A stretch of 64,000 nt of DNA from Microbacterium sp. H83 (lineage in GTDB: Bacteria; Actinomycetota; Actinomycetes; Actinomycetales; Microbacteriaceae): NCBI RefSeq assembly GCF_001650405.1, contig NZ_LWCU01000015.1, forward strand, positions 1-64,000. Reading direction: 5' to 3'. The notes under the pieces are model-generated. The model worked only from the letters and a program-made list of their open reading frames with translations, made no database searches and was not told the DNA's origin. Positions 46,944 to 52,978 of this stretch are shown here, piece by piece. The translations under genes and the position numbers were made by a program. How positions within the stretch are numbered: position 1 is the stretch's first letter; every line of letters begins with the position of its first letter.

Positions 46944-46975
46944 GACTATCGCGACAGCGCGACGGCTTCGTAACC
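46944..46975 (-). promoter_or_regulatory. Flagellar promoter of the flgB-fliG operon
   Basis: Minus strand GGTTAC - 14 nt - GTCGCGATAGTC, directly downstream of the fliT-like gene (stop 46984) and 70 nt before the flgB start. Confidence 0.88.
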
Positions 46976-46983
46976 GCGCCGCG

Positions 46984-47262
46984 TCACCCTTCCACGTCGA
47001 GGTAGGCCGGGGCGTCCTGGCGGGGCGTCGGCACCCGGCGCAGCGCGGCGATCTCCCTGGCCACGCCGGCCCGCGATGCCGCGAGCCCGCTGATCATCAT
47101 CTGCTGGCGCGCGAGCACCGACTCGGCGCGCGCACGGAGCTCGTCGGGGATCGGGCCGGTCGGCGGGTCGAACGTCTCCGGCTCGAGCTGCTCGTCGGCC
47201 GCCTCGAGGGCGCGCTCGAACCGGTCGAGCACGGCGAGCCAGGCGGCGAGGTCGTCGGGCAC
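46984..47262 (-). CDS. Small helical protein after fliS, FliT-like
   Basis: A 92-residue, predominantly helical protein (LAAWLAVLDRFERALEAADEQLEP ... PDELRARAESVLARQQMMISGLAASRAGVAREIAALR). Position directly after fliS, 5 nt away, and its size suggest a FliT-type chaperone for FliD, but sequence similarity is too weak for a firm call. The start taken is GTG 47262; the frame is open upstream as an antisense shadow of fliS. Confidence 0.65.
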   Translation of the reverse strand: MPDDLAAWLAVLDRFERALEAADEQLEPETFDPPTGPIPDELRARAESVLARQQMMISGLAASRAGVAREIAALRRVPTPRQDAPAYLDVEG

Positions 47263-47267
47263 GGCGA

Positions 47268-47681
47268 TCAGCCGACGGCCGAGGCCGGACGCGTCGCGTC
47301 GGCCAGCGTGACCTCCGCGGCGGCGTGCCAGGCGTCGCGCAGCGGTGCGACGAGGTCGCGGCATTCGGCGGTCGCCGCCCTGTCCCGCGAGACGTTCGCG
47401 GTGATCAGGCGTCCGGTGAGGTAGACGTAGACGCCTCGGAGCTCGTCGGCGCCGTCCCACGCGTCGGTCAGCGACGCGTTCAGCTCCGAGATGATCCACT
47501 GCGCGTGGGTCAGGTGCGTGCCCGCCGCGGGCCAGTCGCCGGCATCCTGCGCCGTCGCCGCGCGGTCGATGTCCACGAGCAGGCGGTCGTACAGGAGGGT
47601 GAGGAGGCGCTCAGGCGATGCGGAGGCCACCTGCTGCTCCAGGTACTGCTGCTTGGCCCGGTCGAGAGAGGTGAGTGCCAT
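47268..47681 (-). CDS. fliS: Flagellin chaperone FliS
   Basis: A 137-residue four-helix protein: LDRAKQQYLEQQVASASPERLLTLLYDRLLVDIDRAATA and ELRGVYVYLTGRLITANVSRDRAATAECRDLVAPLRDAW are the FliS core. It binds the C-terminal helix of flagellin and prevents premature polymerisation. The start is ATG 47681, with 39 nt to fliD. Confidence 0.94.
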   Translation of the reverse strand: MALTSLDRAKQQYLEQQVASASPERLLTLLYDRLLVDIDRAATAQDAGDWPAAGTHLTHAQWIISELNASLTDAWDGADELRGVYVYLTGRLITANVSRDRAATAECRDLVAPLRDAWHAAAEVTLADATRPASAVG

Positions 47682-47720
47682 GGGTATGAGCTCCGATGCG
47701 ATGCGATGTCATGGGGATGG

Positions 47721-49082
47721 TCAGGATTCCTTGGTCGACAGTCCGGCGAGCTGACTGGTGAGCCAGGAAGACTGCGACTCGAGCTTCGACAGCTGCACCT
47801 CGAGCTGCGCGTAGGTGCGCTCGAGGGTGGCCCGGCGCTGCTCGAGCCGGACGTCCCACCGCTCGACCTGGGTCTTGAGGGTCTTGACCTCCTCCTCCTG
47901 CCCGGTGATGCGCGCGGTGAGGAGACCCTCGTACTTGTCCGAGTACTGCGTCGTGACGTCCTGGAGACGTCCCGAGATCCCCGAGAACAGCTCCTGCGTG
48001 GCCTCGGGGTCGTCCGCGAGCGCCGTCGCGAACTTCTCGGCGTCGAAGCTGAGCACGCCCTTGTCGCTGATCGTGATGCCGATCGTCGACGGCGAGACGC
48101 CGTCGACGGGGTGTTGCACCGCGTTCGCGAGCGCTCCTCGGAGGCTGCGCACGGTGCTGTCGCCCGTGAAGACGCCGAGGGTGGTGTTCTCGCCGACCCC
48201 GCCCACGGTCGCCTTGGAGCCGTTGTCGATGCGGGTCAGCAGGGCGGCGATCTCCTTGACGAAGGCCTCGGCCGTCGCTGTCTGCTTCTTCGCGTCCCTG
48301 GCCACGGTCACGGTGACCGGGTCGCCGCCGGCCTTCGTGACCGTGACGTCGATGCCCTCGCCGACGCTGATCGTGTTGCTCGCGCTGGTCAGGCTCTGCT
48401 CGGCGGCGGTTCCGGCGAAGAGGCGGATGCGGGCGTCGGCCCCGTGCGTCACGGTCGCCGCGCCGGTCTGGGCGCCGAGATCGGTCGACGTGCCGGCGGC
48501 GACATCCGCGGCGGTGCCCCGGTGCAGCGCGAACTCCCCGTCGGCTCCGGTCTCGTTCGAGGTCAGCTGGATGCGCGTGAGCGGCTTGCCGTCGGCATCC
48601 GTGCCTGCGGGGACGACCGTCGCGGTCACTCCGGCCTTGGAGTTGTTGATCGCGGTGGCGAGATCCTGCGCCCCGGTGCCGGAGGGCGTGATCTCCACGG
48701 GGTCGCCGTCGGCGCCGGCGATCGTGAAGGTGCCGCCCCAGGTGGTGGAACCCGCCGCCGCGGTGACGACGGAGTGCGCCGTCGCGACGGCGTCGACGAC
48801 GACGCTCGTCGAGAAGGCGGTGGCCTTCGCGCCGGCCGTCACGGTGACGGTCTCGGACGACGACGTCGCGGTGAACGCGGCGAGGGACGACGGGGAGGCC
48901 GCGGTCTTCGCCTTCGCGACGAGATCCTGCAGCGAGGTGTTGAGGGACTGCAGGTTGGTGATCACCGTGCTGCGGTCGGTGATCTTGTTCGTGATCAGCG
49001 TCTTCGGGATCGCCGAGACGTCCATGAGGGCCTTGATGAGCTCGTCCGTCTTGAGCCCTGATACGAGTCCGTCGAGTTTCAT
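47721..49082 (-). CDS. fliD: Flagellar filament cap protein FliD (HAP2)
   Basis: A 453-residue protein. The N-terminal MKLDGLVSGLKTDELIKALMD and C-terminal SDKYEGLLTARITGQEEEVKTLKTQVERWDVRLEQRRATLERTYAQLEVQLSKLESQSSWLTSQLAGL (coiled-coil end) are the FliD termini that form the cap legs; the middle is the variable, surface-exposed region. The leader contains CACGGAAG 11 nt before the ATG, so its Shine-Dalgarno also carries an ACGGA core. It follows the fliC terminator by 43 nt; I see no flagellar promoter of the GTTAC type before it. Confidence 0.95.
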   Translation of the reverse strand: MKLDGLVSGLKTDELIKALMDVSAIPKTLITNKITDRSTVITNLQSLNTSLQDLVAKAKTAASPSSLAAFTATSSSETVTVTAGAKATAFSTSVVVDAVATAHSVVTAAAGSTTWGGTFTIAGADGDPVEITPSGTGAQDLATAINNSKAGVTATVVPAGTDADGKPLTRIQLTSNETGADGEFALHRGTAADVAAGTSTDLGAQTGAATVTHGADARIRLFAGTAAEQSLTSASNTISVGEGIDVTVTKAGGDPVTVTVARDAKKQTATAEAFVKEIAALLTRIDNGSKATVGGVGENTTLGVFTGDSTVRSLRGALANAVQHPVDGVSPSTIGITISDKGVLSFDAEKFATALADDPEATQELFSGISGRLQDVTTQYSDKYEGLLTARITGQEEEVKTLKTQVERWDVRLEQRRATLERTYAQLEVQLSKLESQSSWLTSQLAGLSTKES

Positions 49083-49125
49083 CCCGGTGTCTTCCGTGCC
49101 GTGCGGTCATGGGTTGCTACAGGAA

Positions 49126-49159
49126 GGCGCCCGAACGGAGGTGACTCCGCCCGGGCGCC
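49126..49159 (-). terminator. fliC terminator
   Basis: On the minus strand a 15-bp stem (GGCGCCCGGGCGGAG with CTCCGTTCGGGCGCC, two G-U pairs) closed by a TCAC loop and followed by TTCCTGT. It starts 23 nt after the fliC stop codon. The strong stem would keep the abundant flagellin transcript separate from fliD. Confidence 0.85.
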
Positions 49160-49182
49160 CTGTGCGCCTCAGGCGCAGCGGC

Positions 49183-50010
49183 TCAACGGAGCAGCTGCAG
49201 GACGCCCTGGCCCGACTGGTTCGCCTGCGCGAGCATGGCGGTGCCGGCCTGCTGCAGGATGTTCGATGCGGTGTACTTGACCATCTCGGCGGCCATGTCG
49301 GTGTCCGCGATGCGGCTCTTCGCGGCGGCGAGGTTCTCGGCCGAGACCTGCAGCGAGTTGATCGTCGACTCGAAGCGGTTCTGCGCGGCACCGAGGCCGG
49401 CACGAGCCGTCGAGACGCCCTTGATCTCGGTGTCGATCGCCGCGATCGTGGTGAGCGAGGTCGCCGCGTCCGCGACACCCAGCGCCTTGATGCGTCCGCC
49501 GAGGCCCGAGAAGTCGGTCAGCGCGACCGAGATCTGGTCCTCCGTGCCCGTCGAACCTGCGCCGACCTGGAAGGTCAGGGAGGCCGGCGTGGCACCGAGC
49601 AGCTTGATCCCGTTGAAGTTCGTGCTGGCCGCGACGCGGGTGAGCTCGTCGCCGAGGGCGTCGATCTCGGTCTTGATGGCGGTGCGCGAGTCCGCGTTGT
49701 TCGAGTCGTTGCCCGCCTGGACGGCGAGGTCGCGGACACGCTGCAGGATCGAGTGCACCTCGGTGAGGGCGCCTTCCGCGGTCTGGATGACCGAGATGCC
49801 GTCCTGCGCGTTGCGGGCTGCGACGTTCAGGCCGTTGACCTGCGAGCGCAGGCCCTCGGAGATGGCGAGGCCCGCCGCGTCATCGGCAGCACGGTTGATG
49901 CGCAGACCGCTCGAGAGCTTCTCGAGGGACTTCGACACGTCGTTCTGGTTGACGGACAGGTTGCGGTACGCGTTCAGCGCGCCGACGTTGGTTGCGATCT
50001 GAAGACCCAT
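49183..50010 (-). CDS. fliC: Flagellin
   Basis: A 275-residue short flagellin. The N-terminal D0/D1 (MGLQIATNVGALNAYRNLSVNQNDVSKSLEKLSSGLRINRAADDAAGLAISEGLRSQVNGL) and C-terminal D1/D0 (AAQNRFESTINSLQVSAENLAAAKSRIADTDMAAEMVKYTASNILQQAGTAMLAQANQS) regions are classical; only about 60 residues of variable domain remain (no D2/D3). Its length is close to that of Bacillus Hag. The start is ATG 50010 with CGGAGGA 7 nt upstream. It is transcribed alone behind a flagellar promoter, with a leader that has two ACGGA sites. Confidence 0.97.
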   Translation of the reverse strand: MGLQIATNVGALNAYRNLSVNQNDVSKSLEKLSSGLRINRAADDAAGLAISEGLRSQVNGLNVAARNAQDGISVIQTAEGALTEVHSILQRVRDLAVQAGNDSNNADSRTAIKTEIDALGDELTRVAASTNFNGIKLLGATPASLTFQVGAGSTGTEDQISVALTDFSGLGGRIKALGVADAATSLTTIAAIDTEIKGVSTARAGLGAAQNRFESTINSLQVSAENLAAAKSRIADTDMAAEMVKYTASNILQQAGTAMLAQANQSGQGVLQLLR

Positions 50011-50017
50011 GATGATT

Positions 50018-50062
50018 CCTCCGTGGTTATGGGACTGGATGCGGGTCCATCCGTGGACCCGC
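50018..50062 (-). promoter_or_regulatory. CsrA-type sites in the fliC leader (upstream hairpin plus Shine-Dalgarno site)
   Basis: Upstream site: on the minus strand GCGGGTCC-ACGGAT-GGACCCGC (50062-50041), a perfect 8-bp stem with a 6-nt loop containing ACGGA, starting 6 nt after the -10 element. Downstream site: ACGGAGG (50024-50018), in which the GGA is part of the Shine-Dalgarno sequence. The two sites are 17 nt apart. This copies the layout of the Bacillus subtilis hag leader, where CsrA binds one site over the Shine-Dalgarno and one upstream hairpin. Confidence 0.82.
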
Positions 50063-50068
50063 ACATCC

Positions 50069-50099
50069 CACATTCGCGACGGCCGGGCCGACCGTAACC
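50069..50099 (-). promoter_or_regulatory. Flagellar promoter of fliC
   Basis: Minus strand GGTTAC - 13 nt - GTCGCGAATGTG. The -35 and the GTCGCGA core match the other flagellar promoters; the spacer is 1 nt shorter and the last bases of the -10 differ (AATG instead of TAGT). The leader to the ATG is about 55 nt. Confidence 0.82.
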
Positions 50100-50127
50100 G
50101 GCATCCGGAGAATTTCCGCCGGGTCGA

Positions 50128-50985
50128 TCAGAGAGCGACGAGCAGGCCCTCCGAGCGCGCCGGCGCAGACGACGGAACGGCGCCGAACAGGCTCTCGAAG
50201 AAGTCCGCGCGCGACTTGGTGGAGCGGTCGCCCGTCGTGCCGGCCTCCCAGGCCTCCATGGCCTCGCGCATGAGGCCGAGGCCGCGGGTGCGGAGCTTCG
50301 AGACGTACGCGTGGCTCACCGCGAGCTCTTCGGCGATGTCCTTGACCATGCGGTCCTCGAGGTAGATGCCCCGGATGACATGGCTCATGGCCTCGGGCAG
50401 CGCCCCGATCACGCGATTCAGCATCGTGCGGGTCTCGGACTGCAGCACGGCGTGCTCGGGCAGGATGACGCTGTCGGTGAGGTCGGCCGCCTGCCGCCCC
50501 GTCTCGGCGTCGAAGTGCTCCTCGAAGCTCGTCGCCGTGCGGACCATGTCGTCGAGCTGCATCATCTCGGTCACGGCGTCGGCGTCGAGCCCCGATTCTC
50601 GGGAGATCTCCGCCACGCTCGCCGTGCGCCCGGTGCGCGCGAAGACGGTCTCCGCGGCGAGGCGCACCCGTTCGATCTTGTCGCGGCCGCGCTCCCCCGC
50701 CGGATCCGCTCTGCGCATCTCCGACAGCATCGCCCAGTTGATCTGACTGCTCGCGAACGCCCCGAACGGGATGCCGCGCTCGGGCTCGTACGTCATCGCG
50801 GCCTTCGCGAGCCCGAGCCGCGCTGCGGACATCAGGTCGTCGAGATCGACGTGCTGGGCCGACCGCGCCTTCTCGATCGCGAGGAACGTGGCGAGGGGCA
50901 TGTTGTCGCGCGCGAGCTGCTCCGGAGATGTCGCGGAGTGCGATGACGCGGGAGAATCAACAGAAAATCCTGTATTGCTCGGCAA
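50128..50985 (-). CDS. RNA polymerase sigma factor, diverged FliA-like (copy 2)
   Basis: A 285-residue sigma-70 family factor. Region 2 has VDLDDLMSAARLGLAKAAMTYEPERGIPFGAFASSQINWAMLSEMR (about residues 46-91), but the sigma-28-type DELRxxDWxPR motif is replaced by SEMRRADPAGERGRDKI. Region 3 has SVAEISRESGLDADAV, and region 4 has VKDIAEELAVSHAYVSKLRTRGLGLMREAM. A Ser/Ala-rich N-terminus and a 40-residue C-terminal tail flank the core. The start is TTG 50985 with GGAG 5 nt upstream (next in-frame ATG at residue 29). It lies directly upstream of fliC on the same strand and is a good candidate to read the flagellar promoters, but this is not proven. Confidence 0.88.
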   Translation of the reverse strand: MPSNTGFSVDSPASSHSATSPEQLARDNMPLATFLAIEKARSAQHVDLDDLMSAARLGLAKAAMTYEPERGIPFGAFASSQINWAMLSEMRRADPAGERGRDKIERVRLAAETVFARTGRTASVAEISRESGLDADAVTEMMQLDDMVRTATSFEEHFDAETGRQAADLTDSVILPEHAVLQSETRTMLNRVIGALPEAMSHVIRGIYLEDRMVKDIAEELAVSHAYVSKLRTRGLGLMREAMEAWEAGTTGDRSTKSRADFFESLFGAVPSSAPARSEGLLVAL

Positions 50986-51111
50986 TGTGACTCCGGAGGA
51001 TGAGCGACTTGTATACGAGTGAAAGTAGCACTATCTACGCATTTTCAAGCAAAAACGTGATGTACGCGAGATGAAGTCCGAATGCTCTCCTGCCGCAGCG
51101 GTCGGCGACCC

Positions 51112-51117
51112 TAGACT
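51112..51117 (+). promoter_or_regulatory. -10 box of the molybdopterin oxidoreductase operon
   Basis: TAGACT, 24 nt before the ATG at 51142. The same hexamer precedes the methyltransferase gene (14108) and acpP (58975) and is the likely housekeeping -10 form in this genome. A clear -35 is not visible. GAAGGAAGG serves as Shine-Dalgarno. Confidence 0.5.
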
Positions 51118-51141
51118 CGGTGCGAACGAAGGAAGGCGATC

Positions 51142-51732
51142 ATGGCCGTCATCTCCCGCGGTTTCGGTGCACGCAGACGAGAGTCCGACGAGCGGCTGCC
51201 CCCTGGCCAGTACCTCACACAGGACTTCCCCGTGCTGTCGGCCGGACCGACCCCTCGGATCCCGACCGAGTCGTGGGAGTTCGTCGTGGCCGGTCTCGAC
51301 GGCATCCGACGGACGTGGTCGTGGGACCAGCTTCATGCTCTCCCGATCGACGACATCACGACCGACATCCACTGCGTGACCCGCTGGTCGAAGCTCGGCA
51401 CGAGCTGGCGCGGGGTGTCGCTCGACCACCTGCTGCAGGACGCCGGCGACGGCGCCTTCACCCGGGTCTTCTCCTACGGCGGCTACACGACGAACGTCCC
51501 CCGCGCCGATCTGACCGGTGGCAGGGCGTGGATCGCGCTCGAATTCGACGGCAAGCCGCTCGCCGCCGAGCACGGCGGTCCCGCACGCCTGCTCGTCCCT
51601 CACCTGTACTTCTGGAAATCGGCCAAGTGGGTGCACGGGCTCGATCTGCTCGAGCACGACGAGCCGGGGTTCTGGGAGCAGAACGGCTACCACATGTACG
51701 GCGATCCCTGGAAAGAGGAGCGCTACTGGTGA
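51142..51732 (+). CDS. Molybdopterin-dependent oxidoreductase (sulfite oxidase-like)
   Basis: A 196-residue cytoplasmic-looking protein of the oxidoreductase molybdopterin family. The Mo-ligand cysteine is in DIHCVTRWSKLGTSWRGV; GGYTTNVPRADL and GGPARLLVPHLYFWKSAKWV are the other cofactor-binding blocks. There is no Tat signal, so it differs from exported MsrP. Together with the next gene, a flavin/NAD reductase, it probably forms a soluble two-component reductase or oxidase. The substrate is unknown. The start is ATG 51142; the stop overlaps the next start by 4 nt. Confidence 0.9.
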   Translation: MAVISRGFGARRRESDERLPPGQYLTQDFPVLSAGPTPRIPTESWEFVVAGLDGIRRTWSWDQLHALPIDDITTDIHCVTRWSKLGTSWRGVSLDHLLQDAGDGAFTRVFSYGGYTTNVPRADLTGGRAWIALEFDGKPLAAEHGGPARLLVPHLYFWKSAKWVHGLDLLEHDEPGFWEQNGYHMYGDPWKEERYW

Positions 51733-52454
51733 CCGCTGCTCCGATCTGGCTCGTGAGCGAGGTCGTCTCCGTCCGCAGCGCCACCCCGCACGGCCGCGTG
51801 ATCGAGCTGCGCGTCGACGGATGGCCGGGCAACCTCGCCGGTCAGCACGTCGACGTGCGTCTCACCGCGGAGGACGGATATCAGGCAGTGCGCTCGTACT
51901 CGCTCGCGTCGTCGGGCGACGGCGACGTCCTCGAGCTCGCCGTCGACGAGGTCCCCGACGGGGAGGTCTCGCCGTATCTCGTCGAGGACGTGCGTCCCGG
52001 CGACGAACTCGAGGTGCGCGGGCCGATCGGGGCGTACTTCGTCTGGACGCCGGATCGCACGGAGCCCGTGCAGCTCATCGCCGGAGGCTCCGGCATCGTG
52101 CCGCTGCTGGCGATGGCGAGGGTGCACGCGCGCGCGAGCAGCGCGGCGCCGATGCGGATGCTCTACTCCGTGAGATCGGCCGCCGACGCCTTCTACGCCG
52201 ACGAGCTCGGGGCGCTCCCCGACGACGCGTTCACGGTCGACTGGGCATACACGAGATCCGCGCCCCCGGGGCACCCCCGGGCCGCCGGCAGGGTGGACGC
52301 CGCCACGCTCGCCGCATCCACGATCCCGGCGGCGGAGCAGCCGTCGGTGTACGTCTGCGGGCCGACGGGATTCGTCGAGGCGGTCGCCGATCTGCTCGTG
52401 TCCGCGGGACACGATCCCGACCGCATCCGTACCGAACGCTTCGGAGGTGCCTGA
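51729..52454 (+). CDS. Ferredoxin-NADP-type oxidoreductase (FAD/NAD-binding)
   Basis: A 241-residue FNR-family protein. The flavin-binding region is RSYSLASSGDGD (RxYS motif) with the LAVDEVPDGEVSPYLVEDVRPGDELEVRGPIGAYF segment, and the NAD-binding region has LIAGGSGIVPLLAMARVH and YVCGPTGFVEAVADLL. There is no 2Fe-2S domain. It would pass electrons from NAD(P)H to the molybdenum protein encoded just upstream (4-nt GTGA overlap). The start is GTG 51729. Confidence 0.92.
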   Translation: MTAAPIWLVSEVVSVRSATPHGRVIELRVDGWPGNLAGQHVDVRLTAEDGYQAVRSYSLASSGDGDVLELAVDEVPDGEVSPYLVEDVRPGDELEVRGPIGAYFVWTPDRTEPVQLIAGGSGIVPLLAMARVHARASSAAPMRMLYSVRSAADAFYADELGALPDDAFTVDWAYTRSAPPGHPRAAGRVDAATLAASTIPAAEQPSVYVCGPTGFVEAVADLLVSAGHDPDRIRTERFGGA

Positions 52455-52792
52455 TGGACGCAGCCCACCCCGGCCATCGCACGAGGGTCGACGGCAACGC
52501 CGCCGGCGGATTCCTGCTCGACCTCTTCGGGAGGGACATGACGGGTGCGCAGGCCGCCTGCGCGCACTGCGACCACGAGGCCGCCCTGGCGGATGCGGTC
52601 GCCGAGGTCGACGACGCGGGAGCGATCCTCCTCTGCCGCGGATGCGGTCACACGCTGCTGACCTACCTGCGGGTGGACGGACGCCGCACGCTGTCGATCG
52701 GCGGTCTCACCCGTCTGCGGTGGGCGGTCGAGGAGGCGCAGGCGCCGGAGGTGGGCCCTGCCGGGATCGAACCGACGACATCCACGGTGTAA
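52454..52792 (+). CDS. DUF6510-type small zinc-binding protein whose end runs into tRNA-Val
   Basis: A 112-residue protein. The core DGNAAGGFLLDLFGRDMTGAQAACAHCDHEA ... ILLCRGCGHTLLTYLRVDGRR carries two Cys pairs (CAHC and CRGC) typical of DUF6510, a partner of molybdopterin-reductase operons in actinobacteria. No stop codon occurs before the convergent tRNA gene, so the last 13 residues (ending GPAGIEPTTSTV) are encoded by the antisense strand of tRNA-Val. The start is ATG 52454, overlapping the preceding stop. Confidence 0.82.
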   Translation: MDAAHPGHRTRVDGNAAGGFLLDLFGRDMTGAQAACAHCDHEAALADAVAEVDDAGAILLCRGCGHTLLTYLRVDGRRTLSIGGLTRLRWAVEEAQAPEVGPAGIEPTTSTV

Positions 52793-52824
52793 ACGTGGCG
52801 CTCTACCAGCTGAGCTAAAGGCCC
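52752..52824 (-). tRNA. tRNA-Val (anticodon UAC)
   Basis: A 73-nt cloverleaf on the minus strand: acceptor GGGCCTT pairing with AGGGCCC (one G-U), D arm GCTC/GAGC, anticodon stem CCACG/CGTGG with loop TTTACAC, so the anticodon is TAC, and T arm GTCGG-TTCGATC-CCGGC. Discriminator A. CCA is not encoded. Its 3' part overlaps the convergent DUF6510 coding sequence by 41 bp. Confidence 0.97.
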
Positions 52825-52879
52825 TGGTGCCCCTCAGTCTACAGACGACCCGGTGCGCGCCGATGTCGTGGAAGAGGGC

Positions 52880-52885
52880 TAGGCT
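52880..52885 (+). promoter_or_regulatory. Possible -10 box of aceE
   Basis: TAGGCT, about 94 nt before the aceE GTG. No good -35 is visible at 16-18 nt, so the assignment is tentative. The leader between it and aceE shows no obvious riboswitch or attenuator. Confidence 0.35.
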
Positions 52886-52978
52886 GAGGGCGGCACGCGT
52901 TGTGCACAGCCGACAAGGCTGCCCGCGTCGCTTCCCGTTTCATTGGCATGACCTGCCAGCTTGACGAAAGGCTCCCCC

